Shown here in pieces: positions 1 to 9,031 of a stretch of DNA of 64,000 nucleotides. Made by a program: the position numbers and the translations under genes. Source of the stretch: Rhizobium sp. R634. GTDB lineage: Bacteria > Pseudomonadota > Alphaproteobacteria > Rhizobiales > Rhizobiaceae. The stretch is from assembly GCF_002211305.1 (NCBI RefSeq), contig NZ_LOKW01000002.1, forward strand, positions 186,001 to 250,000. The letters are read 5' to 3'. Under the pieces are notes generated by a model that saw only the letters and a program-made list of their open reading frames with translations, searched no databases and had not been told where the DNA came from. How positions within the stretch are numbered: the stretch's first letter is position 1; each line of letters starts with the position of its first letter.

Positions 1-1119
1 AACTACTTCTTCTTCGTTGCCAACGAAGTGCGCGAAATCCTCGCCTCGCTCGGCTTCACCCGGCTCGATGACATCATCGGCGCTTCGGAGTTGCTGGAGA
101 AGGACGAGATGCTGGCGCACTGGAAGGCGAAGGGTCTCGACTTCAGCCGTATCTTCCACAAGATCGACGCTCCCAAGGAGGAGACCTTCTGGACGAGCCG
201 GCAACAGCATCCGATCGACGATATTCTCGACCGGGCGCTGATCGAACAGGCGCAGCCGGCGCTGACGGACAAGACGCCCGTCGCCTTCGAGGTCGGCATC
301 AAGAACGTCGACCGGTCGGCGGGCGCGATGCTGTCCGGCGAAGTCGCCAAGCGCTTCCGCCATCGCGGGCTGAAGGAAGACACGATAAATGTGACGCTTC
401 GCGGCACGGCGGGACAGAGCTTCGGCGCCTTCCTGGCGCGCGGCGTCACCTTCAACCTGATCGGCGACGGCAACGACTATGTCGGCAAGGGGCTTTCGGG
501 CGGCAAGATCATCATCCGGCCGCCGGAGAATTCCCGGATCGTCGCCGAGAACTCGATCATCGTCGGCAACACCGTGCTTTACGGCGCGACCGAGGGCGAA
601 TGCTATTTCCGCGGTGTGGCGGGCGAACGTTTCGCCGTCCGCAACTCGGGTGCGATCGCTATTGTGGAAGGCGTCGGCGATCATGGCTGCGAATATATGA
701 CCGGCGGTGTCGTCGTCGTGCTCGGCGCCACGGGCCGCAACTTCGCGGCCGGCATGTCCGGCGGTGTCGCTTACGTGCTCGATGAAACCGGCGATTTCGC
801 CAGCCGCTGCAACATGGCGATGGTCGAGCTGGAGCCGGTGCCGGAAGAGGACGACATGCTGGAGAAGCTGCACCATCATGGCGGCGATCTCATGCACAAG
901 GGACGCGTCGACGTCTCGGGTGACATGACACGCCACGACGAGGAGCGCCTTTATCAGCTGATCTCCAACCATCTGCACTATACGGGCTCATCCCGCGCCC
1001 AGCAGATCCTCGACAACTGGGCCGACTACCGTCCGAAGTTCCGCAAGGTGATGCCGGTCGAATATCGTCGGGCGCTCGAGGAAATGGAACGCAGCCGGAT
1101 GGGCATCGCCGCAGAGTGA
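1..1119 (+). CDS. gltB: Glutamate synthase (NADPH) large subunit, C-terminal part
   Basis: This is the last 372 residues of the large subunit, entering the window already open in frame 1. GltB makes glutamate from 2-oxoglutarate and ammonia channelled from glutamine. What is visible is the end of the FMN/iron-sulfur synthase domain (NYFFFVANEVREILASLGF) followed by the GXGXG beta-helix domain, with repeated Gly-rich turns such as GNTVLYGATEGECYFRG and GDHGCEYMTGG. The C-terminus (HYTGSSRAQQILDNW) is typical of the family. The small-subunit gene follows about 220 bases downstream on the same strand, as in other rhizobia. The amidotransferase and most of the FMN domain lie outside the window. 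Confidence 0.96.
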   Translation, partial: NYFFFVANEVREILASLGFTRLDDIIGASELLEKDEMLAHWKAKGLDFSRIFHKIDAPKEETFWTSRQQHPIDDILDRALIEQAQPALTDKTPVAFEVGIKNVDRSAGAMLSGEVAKRFRHRGLKEDTINVTLRGTAGQSFGAFLARGVTFNLIGDGNDYVGKGLSGGKIIIRPPENSRIVAENSIIVGNTVLYGATEGECYFRGVAGERFAVRNSGAIAIVEGVGDHGCEYMTGGVVVVLGATGRNFAAGMSGGVAYVLDETGDFASRCNMAMVELEPVPEEDDMLEKLHHHGGDLMHKGRVDVSGDMTRHDEERLYQLISNHLHYTGSSRAQQILDNWADYRPKFRKVMPVEYRRALEEMERSRMGIAAE

Positions 1120-1341
1120 TTTGCGCCGGATATCGGCCGCCTGCCGAACGCAGATGGCCGATGTCGGAAACGTCTCGATGACCCGTGACGATCATGCCGG
1201 CGAAAGGCCGTCCAGATCGCGCGGATGTTTCAGGGGATATGTTCCAATGACGGTCAAGAGAAGCAACCCGCCCGGGATACCGGGACTGACGACAGACAAC
1301 TGGCCCCGAGTGAGGCGGTCATGAGGGTAAGGGACGAAGAA

Positions 1342-2796
1342 ATGGGTAAGGTAACAGGATTTCTGGAAATCGACCGGCAGGTGGCGAAGTACCAGCCGGC
1401 GTCGGATCGCATCCGTCATTTCCGCGAGTTCACGATCCCGATGTCGGACCCGGAAGTGCAGAAACAGGCGGCGCGCTGCATGGACTGTGGCATCCCCTAT
1501 TGTCACGGCCCGACCGGCTGCCCGGTGCATAACCAGATTCCTGACTGGAACGACCTCGTTTACAACAACAATTGGGAAGCGGCGATCCAGAACCTGCATT
1601 CGACCAACAACTTCCCGGAGTTCACCGGCCGTGTCTGCCCCGCGCCTTGCGAGGAAGCCTGTACGCTGAATCTCGAGGATGCGCCGGTCGCGATCAAGAC
1701 CGTCGAACAGGCGATTGCCGACAAGGCGTATGAGCTCGGTTTCATCCGGCCGCAGCCGGCCACCGTCCATACCGGCAAGAAGGTCGCGGTGATCGGCTCC
1801 GGCCCGGCCGGCATGGCGGCTGCCCAGCAGCTCGGCCGCGCCGGCCACGAGGTGCATGTCTACGAGCGCGAGACGAAGCCCGGCGGCCTGCTGCGTTACG
1901 GCATTCCCGATTTCAAGATGGAGAAGAACTTCATCGACCGCCGCGTCGAGCAGATGAAGGGCGAGGGCGTCACCTTCCATTGCGGCGTCAATGTCGGCGT
2001 CGACGTCAAGGTCGAGCAGTTGCTCGCCGACCATGACGCCGTTCTCTACTGCGGCGGCTCCGAGACGCCGCGCGAGGCGGGCATTCCGGGCATTGACCTT
2101 GCCGGCGTGCATGATGCGATGCCCTATCTCGTGCAGCAGAACCGCCGCGTCGGGCGTGAAAACATCGACAGCGTCGGCTGGCCGTCGGATCCGATCCTTG
2201 CCGGCGCCAAGCATGTCGTCGTCGTCGGTGGCGGCGACACGGCTTCGGACTGCGTCGGCACGGCGTTCCGCCAGGGCGCCGTCAAGGTCACCCAGCTCGA
2301 CATTCGGCCGCAGCCGCCGGAGAAGGAAGACAAGCTTGCCGTCTGGCCCTTCTGGGCGACGAAGATGCGTACCTCCTCCTCGCAGGCCGAGGGCGCCGTG
2401 CGCGAATTCCAGGTGGCGACGCTTGAATTCGTCGGCGAAGACGGCGTGCTGACCGGCGTCAAATGCTGCGAGGTCGACGAGCGGCGCCGCCCGGTCGCGG
2501 GCACGGAATTCGTCATTCGTGCCGATCTCGCTTTCATCGCCATCGGTTTCCGCGGCCCGTTTACGACAAGCGTGCTGAAGGAGCTCGAAGGCAAGCTGAC
2601 GCTCAACACCGACAGGCGCGGCTCGACCAACGTCGTCGCCAACGATCGCGACTACAAGACCTCGGTCGACAAGTTCTGGACGGCGGGCGACGTGCGCCGC
2701 GGCCAGTCGCTGGTGGTCTGGGCGATCCGCGAAGGCCGTCAGGCCGCTCGCGCCATCGACGAGGCCTTGATGGGCTCGACCGTGCTGCCGCACTGA
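1342..2796 (+). CDS. gltD: Glutamate synthase (NADPH) small subunit
   Basis: Supplies electrons from NADPH through FAD and iron-sulfur clusters to the GltB subunit. The 484-residue product begins MGKVTGFLEIDRQ, the usual GltD N-terminus. I chose this ATG over an in-frame ATG seven codons upstream because AAGGGACGAAGAA precedes it. An N-terminal cysteine-rich region (CMDCGIPYCHG, then CPAPCEEAC) binds the iron-sulfur clusters. A FAD-binding GSGPAGMAAAQQLGRAGH motif and a NADPH-binding VVVGGGDTASDCVG motif follow, and it ends with TAGDVRRGQSLVVWAI. The length matches the family. A strong terminator follows at 2828. Confidence 0.97.
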   Translation: MGKVTGFLEIDRQVAKYQPASDRIRHFREFTIPMSDPEVQKQAARCMDCGIPYCHGPTGCPVHNQIPDWNDLVYNNNWEAAIQNLHSTNNFPEFTGRVCPAPCEEACTLNLEDAPVAIKTVEQAIADKAYELGFIRPQPATVHTGKKVAVIGSGPAGMAAAQQLGRAGHEVHVYERETKPGGLLRYGIPDFKMEKNFIDRRVEQMKGEGVTFHCGVNVGVDVKVEQLLADHDAVLYCGGSETPREAGIPGIDLAGVHDAMPYLVQQNRRVGRENIDSVGWPSDPILAGAKHVVVVGGGDTASDCVGTAFRQGAVKVTQLDIRPQPPEKEDKLAVWPFWATKMRTSSSQAEGAVREFQVATLEFVGEDGVLTGVKCCEVDERRRPVAGTEFVIRADLAFIAIGFRGPFTTSVLKELEGKLTLNTDRRGSTNVVANDRDYKTSVDKFWTAGDVRRGQSLVVWAIREGRQAARAIDEALMGSTVLPH

Positions 2797-2827
2797 CAGC
2801 CGGCTCACACGGGCTTAGGACGACACG

Positions 2828-2855
2828 ACTCCGCCTTCACCGGCGGAGTTTTTTT
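2828..2855 (+). terminator. Rho-independent terminator of gltBD
   Basis: Perfect 8-bp stem ACTCCGCC / GGCGGAGT with a 6-base loop (TTCACC), followed directly by seven T residues, 32 bases after the gltD stop. Confidence 0.9.
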
Positions 2856-3089
2856 ATGGAGTGTTGCATCCGACCCAGGTCTTTATTGCCGGTGCGACCG
2901 CTTGACGCGCCGGTCTTCCGCGCAAGCCTCGAGCAATGCCGGGGCGTGAAGTTTGCGCCGGACGCGGGCTCCGGAAGAGCCAGCGGCGACCGGAGCGGAG
3001 GTGCCCCGCCGTTTCGGCCAAGGCATTTCACCATCGGCCGCGGCTCTGGGGATATTGACCGCCGTGAACGATCGACAAGGATTTTTCAA

Positions 3090-3722
3090 ATGGTTTCCGC
3101 AGTTGACAGCACACGGCTGGTTTCGGCCCAATATGCCCTGAAGAACCTCCGCAATTCCGACGACGGCGAGCAGGATGCGCAAAGTTCGTCGGCGGCCAGT
3201 ATCCTGAGCAGCTACGGGCTCGATTCGAGCTCCGCATCGCTTCTTTCCAACCAGGCCCTGTCAGGGCTGCTCGACACGCTTTCATCCCAGAGCGACACGA
3301 CCGAAGAGACCGGTGCGACGGGTGAGAGCGCCGATATCACCAGCGCCTCCTTCATGTCGATGCTGAAGCAGCAGCTGCAGGATGCGGCTGCGGCCGAAGG
3401 CGAGAGCGGCAAGGCTCACGATATGCTGGCGGCGCTGGAGGCCGGCACGCTCGCCATCTCCGATCCGACGCAGGGCGTGTCGGTCGCCGCCTGGGACGTC
3501 GACGATCCCGAGGAGGCGGATACCGAAAGCAAGGCCGGCGAGGCGATCGACGTCAGTGGCTGGAGCGACTTCCTCAATGCACATCTGGAGCGTGGCTCAG
3601 ACGGCGCCTTCGTTAAGGAAAACGGCAGCTATGTCGACCAGACGAATGGCGGCAATGCCTTCTTCGGCCTGATCGGTTCGAACTACTATTATCTGAACTG
3701 GCCGCAGGCGGCTGCGAAGTGA
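3090..3722 (+). CDS. Acidic, Ser/Ala-rich hypothetical protein
   Basis: I do not recognise this 210-residue protein. The start is the ATG of MVSAVDSTRLVSAQYALKNL; the frame stays open far upstream, but that part overlaps gltD antisense-like sequence and is not credible. It has no signal peptide or membrane segment. The N-terminal half is dominated by Ser, Ala, Asp, Gln and Thr, with a predicted helical stretch (MSMLKQQLQDAAAAEGESGKA); the C-terminal part is less biased and ends NAFFGLIGSNYYYLNWPQ. Such composition suits an exported or flexible protein, but that is inference. It stands alone between the gltD terminator and a palindromic repeat. Confidence 0.7.
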   Translation: MVSAVDSTRLVSAQYALKNLRNSDDGEQDAQSSSAASILSSYGLDSSSASLLSNQALSGLLDTLSSQSDTTEETGATGESADITSASFMSMLKQQLQDAAAAEGESGKAHDMLAALEAGTLAISDPTQGVSVAAWDVDDPEEADTESKAGEAIDVSGWSDFLNAHLERGSDGAFVKENGSYVDQTNGGNAFFGLIGSNYYYLNWPQAAAK

Positions 3723-3743
3723 AGGGAATGAAGGCTATCATCA

Positions 3744-3791
3744 GAGCATGATGTCGTCCGAAAACCGCAGACGCTTTTCGGCATCATGCTC
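3744..3791. repeat. Rhizobial intergenic palindrome
   Basis: A 48-base nested inverted repeat: outer arms GAGCATGATG / CATCATGCTC are perfect over 10 bp, and inner arms CCGAAAA / TTTTCGG are perfect over 7 bp. I recall near-identical palindromes dispersed in Rhizobium intergenic regions; copy number cannot be checked here. It lies between two convergent genes and could also end transcripts from both sides. Confidence 0.8.
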
Positions 3792-3802
3792 GCACCGCTT
3801 TC

Positions 3803-5041
3803 TCATTTTACCGAGACTTCGGCCGGCGTCTTGGCCGCCGGCATCCGGTAATCATCGACACGTCCGACGGGCGCCGGCGTCATCTCGCCCTGCTCGACGA
3901 GAAGATCGCGCGGCGATTTCGTCAGCGTCACGGGCGGCGGCCTTGCCCCGAGAAGCTCGGTGCCGCCGTCGAGATTGGGGTCGGAGAGGCTGATCGGCAC
4001 GGTGTGCTCGACCGGATTGGTGGGAAGGCCGAGACCCGGCATGGCGCTTTCGTCCAGCCGCACCAGATCCGGGCTTGCCTGGGTGCCGAGAATGCGGCGG
4101 GCAGGCTTTTCCACATAGAAAGCAATCTTGCGGCGGCCGGCCTGCGTGAGGTTGATGCCGTCGGAGGTGCGCAGGCGCACCTGCTGGCCGTTCACATCCG
4201 AACCGGTGACGATGAAGTTGCCGTTTTCGTCGACGAAGCCATCCCAGATATCGACGAATTCGCCGCCGATGCTCTCCACCTGGTTGCGGTAGAGCTGGTT
4301 CATCTGGACGGCATCGGCCGTCATCTGATCGGATTCGAAGGCGGGAAGCCCGACCCAAAGCAAGGGGATCTTGCGTTCGGTGACTTCCTTGCCGAAGGAA
4401 AGGACGCGGCGGCGATATTCGGTGAACCAGCCGTCGGTGCGGAATTTTTCCTTGGCGGTGTCGGTCACCATCTGCTGACGATCGTTGGCGCCGATCATGA
4501 CGACGACCATTGCCGGCTTCAGCTCGTCGATCATCTTCGGCAGCTGTTCCGGCCAGTCGTAATAATCGTCGCGGACGAGACCGGAGGAGACGTTGCCGCG
4601 GGCTTCGACGATGACGCCGGGCGAGGTCTCGAAGGCAGCGGTGAGACCGTCACCAAGGCCGCTGGCAAGGAAATCGCCGACGATCAAGATCTTCTTGGCG
4701 TCGCCGAGCTTCTGAACGACAGGTTCCTCCTGCACTGGCGGCCGCACAGGCGGCGCGGTGCGGGTATTAACCACGGCTTTCTGCGCCGGCGGGCGCTTGC
4801 GCTGCTGGCGTTTCGGCTGCGGGACATCGGGAGCCTGCGGACCTTCGTCGAGATAGCGTCGGCCGAGGAAGAAATCAAGGATCGACCGGCGCTGGTAGCG
4901 CTGCTCCTGAGCTTCTGCGACATGCACCGGCGCAAACGCACCGAGGCAGAGCGACGCCGCCGTCAGGGCGAGCGTGAGCCAGCGGATTTTACGGGTCCGG
5001 TCGGTTTTCTTCATCATGGGCAGTTCCGCATCTGCCGGCAT
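3803..5041 (-). CDS. DUF459-type SGNH-fold periplasmic protein, probably not a hydrolase
   Basis: A 412-residue exported protein. The start could instead be the double ATG at 5017/5014, which has GGA upstream and gives a cleaner signal peptide (KIRWLTLALTAASLCLGAFAP, cleaved near HVAEA). A basic proline-rich linker (about 70-105) precedes the SGNH domain. The domain shows block I ILIVGDFLASGLGDGL (about 118-133), block III MIGANDRQQM (about 182-191) and block V SDGINLTQAGRRKIAF (about 293-308). In active SGNH enzymes block I is GDS and block V is DxxH; here the Ser is Phe124 and the His is Asn297. The fold is kept while the nucleophile and general base appear lost. Rhizobial relatives are usually described as conserved hypothetical proteins next to a transglycosylase, as here. 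Confidence 0.85.
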   Translation of the reverse strand: MPADAELPMMKKTDRTRKIRWLTLALTAASLCLGAFAPVHVAEAQEQRYQRRSILDFFLGRRYLDEGPQAPDVPQPKRQQRKRPPAQKAVVNTRTAPPVRPPVQEEPVVQKLGDAKKILIVGDFLASGLGDGLTAAFETSPGVIVEARGNVSSGLVRDDYYDWPEQLPKMIDELKPAMVVVMIGANDRQQMVTDTAKEKFRTDGWFTEYRRRVLSFGKEVTERKIPLLWVGLPAFESDQMTADAVQMNQLYRNQVESIGGEFVDIWDGFVDENGNFIVTGSDVNGQQVRLRTSDGINLTQAGRRKIAFYVEKPARRILGTQASPDLVRLDESAMPGLGLPTNPVEHTVPISLSDPNLDGGTELLGARPPPVTLTKSPRDLLVEQGEMTPAPVGRVDDYRMPAAKTPAEVSVK

Positions 5042-5095
5042 CTTGCACGCAGGGCAGGCCAGCGTCCACTCCCGCTATTTATTTAGGTCACGGTT

Positions 5096-5114
5096 CCGCC
5101 GCTTCTAGCGGCGG
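5096..5114. repeat. Inverted repeat over the transglycosylase stop codon
   Basis: CCGCCGC / GCGGCGG, a perfect 7-bp stem with a 5-base loop that contains the stop codon of the gene at 5105-6328. There is no T-run, so it is a weak terminator candidate or a transcript 3'-end stabiliser. Confidence 0.4.
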
Positions 5115-6328
5115 AGTGCGTTCAGAAGAGGCAGCGAGGGCTCGCCGTCCGGCTGCATGCCGATCCGCTCCTGCACCGCTGATATCGCCGCTTTCGAACC
5201 AGAGCCGAAATTGCCGTCGACTTCGCCATTGTAATAGCCGAGCGTCTTCAGGCGGGTCTGCAGCTCGAATTTTTCGGTGATGTCGAGGGCGCCATCCGGG
5301 CGCGGCCAGCGCTGCTGCATGCCGCCGTATCCGGCGATCTGATCGGCCAGCAGGCCAACGGCGAGCGCGTAGCTGTCCGACGCATTGTAATTCTTGATGG
5401 TGAAGAAATTGGCCGTCATCAGGAAGCCCGGGCCACCCGGCCCGGCCGGCATCTTCAGCACGGCCTTGGTGCCGCCTTCGCGGAAGGCCTTGCCGTTCGG
5501 ACGCTTCAGGCCGAGCTCCGCCCATTGGGCGAGCGTATGGGTTTTGCCGGACTGCTTGGCTGCGGCTGCGGGAACGACGACCTCGTAGCCCCAGGTCTTG
5601 CCGGTATCCCAGCCGTTCTTCATCAAGAGGTTGGCCGAGGTCGCCAGCGCGTCGGGCACCGAATTCCAGATGTCGCGATGACCGTTGCCGTCGGCATCGA
5701 CGGCATAAAGCAGGTAGCTCGTCGGGATGAACTGGGTGTGGCCCATGGCGCCCGCCCAGGAGCCGGTCATCTCACGCGCCGGCACATCGCCGCTCTGCAG
5801 GATCTTCAGCGCGGCGACCAGCTGCTTCTTGGCGAATTTGGCGCGGCGCGGATCGGCATAGGCGAGCGTTGCCAGGGCGCGCGGCACGTAATGCAGCCGG
5901 TCGTCCTTGTCGAGGATCGCGCCGTAGTTCGATTCCATCGACCAGATGGCGAGCAGAATGCTCTTGTCGACGCCGAAGCGCTGCTGGATCGCATTGAGGG
6001 TGCGCGCATGCTTGGCGGCCATCTCGCGGCCGATCTTGACGGTATAGGGATTGACGCGGGAATCGACGTAGTCCCAGATCTTCGAAGTGAATTCCGGCTG
6101 ATAGGCAGCCTTTTCGAGCACGGTGGGATCGGGCTCGGTGACCCCAGAAAAGGCCTTTTGATAGGTTGCCTTACTGATGCCACTCTGAGCGGCTGTTTGG
6201 TAAAAATCCGCGATCCATTTCTGGAACCGGGAATCAGCTTTCGCGTTGTCGGGGACCAGCCCAACCTGGGCGGCGACAATAAGAGCGAGAGCAAGACCAC
6301 GAAGGGAGTTTTTGTGATTCTGGGTCAT
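5105..6328 (-). CDS. Lytic murein transglycosylase, MltB-like (SLT_2) with peptidoglycan-binding domain
   Basis: Cleaves the MurNAc-GlcNAc bond in the cell wall without hydrolysis, leaving 1,6-anhydro ends. The 407-residue protein starts with a signal peptide (SLRGLALALIVAAQVGLVP). The SLT_2 domain covers about residues 30-320; the catalytic Glu sits in LAIWSMESNYGAI, and the family block GSWAGAMGHTQFIPTSYLLY is present. The C-terminal ~60 residues (LQTRLKTLGYYNGEVDGNFG) form a PG_binding_1 domain. No lipobox is seen, so it is probably soluble in the periplasm. It lies upstream of the DUF459 gene on the same strand. Confidence 0.94.
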   Translation of the reverse strand: MTQNHKNSLRGLALALIVAAQVGLVPDNAKADSRFQKWIADFYQTAAQSGISKATYQKAFSGVTEPDPTVLEKAAYQPEFTSKIWDYVDSRVNPYTVKIGREMAAKHARTLNAIQQRFGVDKSILLAIWSMESNYGAILDKDDRLHYVPRALATLAYADPRRAKFAKKQLVAALKILQSGDVPAREMTGSWAGAMGHTQFIPTSYLLYAVDADGNGHRDIWNSVPDALATSANLLMKNGWDTGKTWGYEVVVPAAAAKQSGKTHTLAQWAELGLKRPNGKAFREGGTKAVLKMPAGPGGPGFLMTANFFTIKNYNASDSYALAVGLLADQIAGYGGMQQRWPRPDGALDITEKFELQTRLKTLGYYNGEVDGNFGSGSKAAISAVQERIGMQPDGEPSLPLLNALRR

Positions 6329-6520
6329 CGACAGTCGTATCCCACATCTTCAGTTTCAGGCGCAGCAGGGCGTCATGTCCGCCCAGACCCGAGACTACAG
6401 GAACGGAGTCAACAAAATCTTTACCATGACCGTCCGCTGAGGTCACCAGTTGCAAAACAGTTGCAATTCTATACTAGTCAGACGTGAACGGCTTTATTTA
6501 CAAGGCGATTTAGTCAAAGC

Positions 6521-6534
6521 AGGAGGCCTGTGTG
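6521..6534 (+). promoter_or_regulatory. Strong ribosome binding site deciding a GTG start for galU
   Basis: AGGAGG at 6521-6526, five bases before GTG at 6532. This fixes the galU start at a GTG codon; no ATG is available in a suitable position. Confidence 0.85.
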
Positions 6535-7419
6535 GCGCATCAGAATAAAGTTCGTAAAGCAGTTTTTCCGGTAGCAGGCTTGGGGACGCGGTTCCTGCCG
6601 GCAACGAAGGCTGTTCCGAAGGAAATGTTGACCGTCGTCGACAAGCCGATCATTCAATATGTCGTCGATGAGGCGATCGAGGCCGGCATCGAGCATCTGG
6701 TTTTCGTCACCGGGCGCAACAAGCACGTCATCGAAGATTATTTCGACATTCATTTCGAGCTCGAGCAGACGCTCAAGGAGCGCGCTAAGAAGGCGGAAAT
6801 CACCCTCCTGCAGCAACAGCTTCCCAAGGCAGGCACGGTGAGCTTTACCCGTCAGCAGGAGCCGCTCGGCCTCGGCCACGCCGTATGGTGCGCGCGCGAA
6901 ATCGTCGGCGACGAGCCCTTCGCGCTGCTGTTGCCCGATATGATCATGAAGGGCGAAAAGGGCTGCATGAAGGGCATGATCGACCTTTACGGCCAGAGCG
7001 GCGGCAATATCATCGCCGTCGAGGAATGCGCACCCGATCAGGCACATAAATACGGCATCGTCGGCGTCGGCGAAGCGATCGGCGACGGCTTCCGCATCAC
7101 CGGCATGGTGGAGAAGCCTGCCAAGGGAACGGCGCCTTCCAACTTCTTTATCAACGGCCGCTACATCCTGCAGCCGGAGATCTTCAAGATCCTCGAAACC
7201 CAGGAGCGCGGCGCCGGCAACGAGATCCAGCTCACCGACGGCATGCTGAAGCTCTTGAAGGAACAGGACTTCGCCGGTTACCACTTCCGCGGCACGACCT
7301 ATGACTGCGGCGCCAAGGATGGCTTCATCCTGGCAAACGTCGCCTACGCCCTCGAACGCGCCGATATCCGCCCGACCGTCGAAGGCGGCTTCAAGGCATT
7401 GCTGGCCGGCCTGAAGTAA
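6532..7419 (+). CDS. galU: UTP-glucose-1-phosphate uridylyltransferase
   Basis: Makes UDP-glucose from UTP and glucose-1-phosphate, feeding exopolysaccharide, LPS and cyclic glucan synthesis; the Sinorhizobium counterpart is called exoN. The 295-residue product carries the nucleotide-binding signature [18 protein letters not shown] near the N-terminus, the sugar-nucleotide loop [19 protein letters not shown], and [15 protein letters not shown]. Its length fits bacterial GalU. It starts with GTG behind a consensus ribosome binding site. It is divergent from the transglycosylase gene across about 200 bases, and a hairpin follows its stop. Confidence 0.97.
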   Translation: MAHQNKVRKAVFPVAGLGTRFLPATKAVPKEMLTVVDKPIIQYVVDEAIEAGIEHLVFVTGRNKHVIEDYFDIHFELEQTLKERAKKAEITLLQQQLPKAGTVSFTRQQEPLGLGHAVWCAREIVGDEPFALLLPDMIMKGEKGCMKGMIDLYGQSGGNIIAVEECAPDQAHKYGIVGVGEAIGDGFRITGMVEKPAKGTAPSNFFINGRYILQPEIFKILETQERGAGNEIQLTDGMLKLLKEQDFAGYHFRGTTYDCGAKDGFILANVAYALERADIRPTVEGGFKALLAGLK

Positions 7420-7446
7420 GCTTTCCGCCAAATTATTCAGTGACAG

Positions 7447-7478
7447 AGCGCCGCGCATCCTACCAGATGTGCGGCGCT
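7447..7478 (+). terminator. Hairpin terminator after galU
   Basis: 12-bp stem with one G-U pair (AGCGCCGCGCAT / ATGTGCGGCGCT) and an 8-base loop, followed by GCGTTTTAG. The T-run is short. It touches the stop codon of the convergent gene at 7478. Confidence 0.5.
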
Positions 7479-9031
7479 TAGCGTTTTAGCTTGAGGCCGA
7501 CGCCGGCCCGCCATTGCTGGGAATCGTCGCCTTCCTTGCGGGTGGTCAGCTCGTAGCCCAGCGTGCTGGTGAGATCGAGGTAGCGGTTGATGTTCCAGGT
7601 CAGGCCGGTCGCCGCGGTGTAGACGAGTTCGTCGTTGATGCTGCTGTCGGTGGGATAGTCGCGCCATATGACGCCGCCGATCATCGTGCCGACCAGATTG
7701 TCGCGCAGCTGATGGGTGACAGTCGTCGTTAGCGCGTGCGAGACGTAGCCGCTCTCGCCCGGCGTGGTCGTCGGCTGGATGCTCGTCTGCAGGTCGAGAT
7801 TGACATCGGTGCCGCGGATCGGCGACCAGAGCAGGCTCGCATCGAGCGTAGCGGTGTCGATCGAAGACAGCCGGCTGTCTTCGAAGTCCGCTCTCTCGTA
7901 GCCGATGCCGACCTCACCCTTCAGCTTTTCGCCGAGATCGACCTCGATGCCGGCCTTGGCGCCGTAGCTATGGCCCGAACGCTCGTAACCGGCGGAATCG
8001 CGCGTTTCGTCATAGAGAGTCCGGCCGATCGTGGCCTCGATGAAGGGAATGAGCGCAGGCGACAACTCATAACCGACGCGGCCGCGCAAGGTGCCCGTGG
8101 TCTGGTTGCGGTCGCTCAAGGTCACGGTCGTGCCGTTTGCCAGCGTGGCGTCGGAATAGATCGAGCGGGTGAGCGCCAGCGCCGTCGTGCCGCGCAGGAT
8201 GCCGAAATCGCGCTGGACGGAGGCGCCGGCAGTGAACTCCTGCACGTCCGACTGCTGCGTGGCATCGGCGATGGCGTCGGGATCGTCGGTATCTTCCCGG
8301 TAGAAATTGTAACCCGCGGTGAGGTGCGCGACCGTATCGTCGGGAAGATCCAGCCGGAGGTCGCCGTTGACCTTGAAGGAGGGCTGTTCCTCGCCTTCGC
8401 CGCTGATATTCTGCTGCCAGGCGCCTTCCGAGGTGACGGTCAGCTGATGCCGGCCCCAGTCGGAGGTGAGCGTCGCGGCCGCATCGGTTTCGAGGAAAGC
8501 GCGCTGTTGGCGGGTGTTGCCGTCCTTGGTGGTCTCGGTGTTGATGCTCTGTGTCACGGTCGGGCGGAGCACGAAAGTGCCGATCGGGATGCCCGGCGTT
8601 TCCGCAGTCGAGGCGCTTTCGGCGGCCTTGCGGCGCGGCAGCGTTTCGTCGATCCCTGGTTCGCGGGTGTTCAGCCGGCGTATGTCATCATCGAGGATGG
8701 AGCCGGTGATATCGTCGCCGGATTGCGCATCCGATATGGCGGGCCTTTGCTGGGCTTCATCCGCATTTCCAGCCGCCCCGGCTGCCGCTGGAGCAGCGGA
8801 AACGTCGGTTTCGTCATCGAAACCGACGGCGGCATTCGTGGTGCTGCCCTGGGCGGCGGAGCGGCTGTCTGCGGTGTTTGCCTGAACTTGCGTAGCCGAC
8901 TGCGCGAAGGCCGCCGTCTGGCCGAGAAGCAGGCTGCCGAACGCAGTCAAGCAGACGACACGGCTCATGGCGCGGAGCGGCGTCACACTGCTCGTCTGTT
9001 TTGGCTGGCCCATGCAATTCGCGCCTGACAT
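7478..9031 (-). CDS. Outer-membrane beta-barrel protein (BBP2-like)
   Basis: A 517-residue exported protein with signal peptide (VVCLTAFGSLLLGQTAAFAQS). The start may be the ATG at 9031 or the one at 9013. A disordered Ala/Asp-rich region (about 50-150) is followed by about 350 residues of alternating polar/hydrophobic strands with aromatic ends, such as VAHLTAGYNFYRED, LKGEVGIGYERADFEDS and YLDLTSTLGYELTTR. It ends with WRAGVGLKLKR, a closing strand. This is the pattern of the outer membrane beta-barrel families common in rhizobia. Substrate and function are unknown. It is divergent from kpsF. Confidence 0.8.
   Translation of the reverse strand: MSGANCMGQPKQTSSVTPLRAMSRVVCLTAFGSLLLGQTAAFAQSATQVQANTADSRSAAQGSTTNAAVGFDDETDVSAAPAAAGAAGNADEAQQRPAISDAQSGDDITGSILDDDIRRLNTREPGIDETLPRRKAAESASTAETPGIPIGTFVLRPTVTQSINTETTKDGNTRQQRAFLETDAAATLTSDWGRHQLTVTSEGAWQQNISGEGEEQPSFKVNGDLRLDLPDDTVAHLTAGYNFYREDTDDPDAIADATQQSDVQEFTAGASVQRDFGILRGTTALALTRSIYSDATLANGTTVTLSDRNQTTGTLRGRVGYELSPALIPFIEATIGRTLYDETRDSAGYERSGHSYGAKAGIEVDLGEKLKGEVGIGYERADFEDSRLSSIDTATLDASLLWSPIRGTDVNLDLQTSIQPTTTPGESGYVSHALTTTVTHQLRDNLVGTMIGGVIWRDYPTDSSINDELVYTAATGLTWNINRYLDLTSTLGYELTTRKEGDDSQQWRAGVGLKLKR

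Noticed and set aside
1192..2808. 538-codon open frame antisense to gltD
   Set aside because: Fully overlaps gltD; no motifs; shadow of strong GC codon bias.
2463..3089. N-terminal extension of the orphan protein at 3090
   Set aside because: The frame is open but crosses the end of gltD and its terminator; the residues are Arg/Gly-rich shadow sequence.
6450..6475. TTGCAA ... TATACT as galU promoter, with GTTGCAA direct repeats
   Set aside because: The spacer is only 14 bases, too short for a normal promoter; left as an observation.
7736..9028. 430-codon open frame antisense to the outer-membrane barrel gene
   Set aside because: The opposite strand encodes a signal peptide and barrel strands; this frame shows no family feature.
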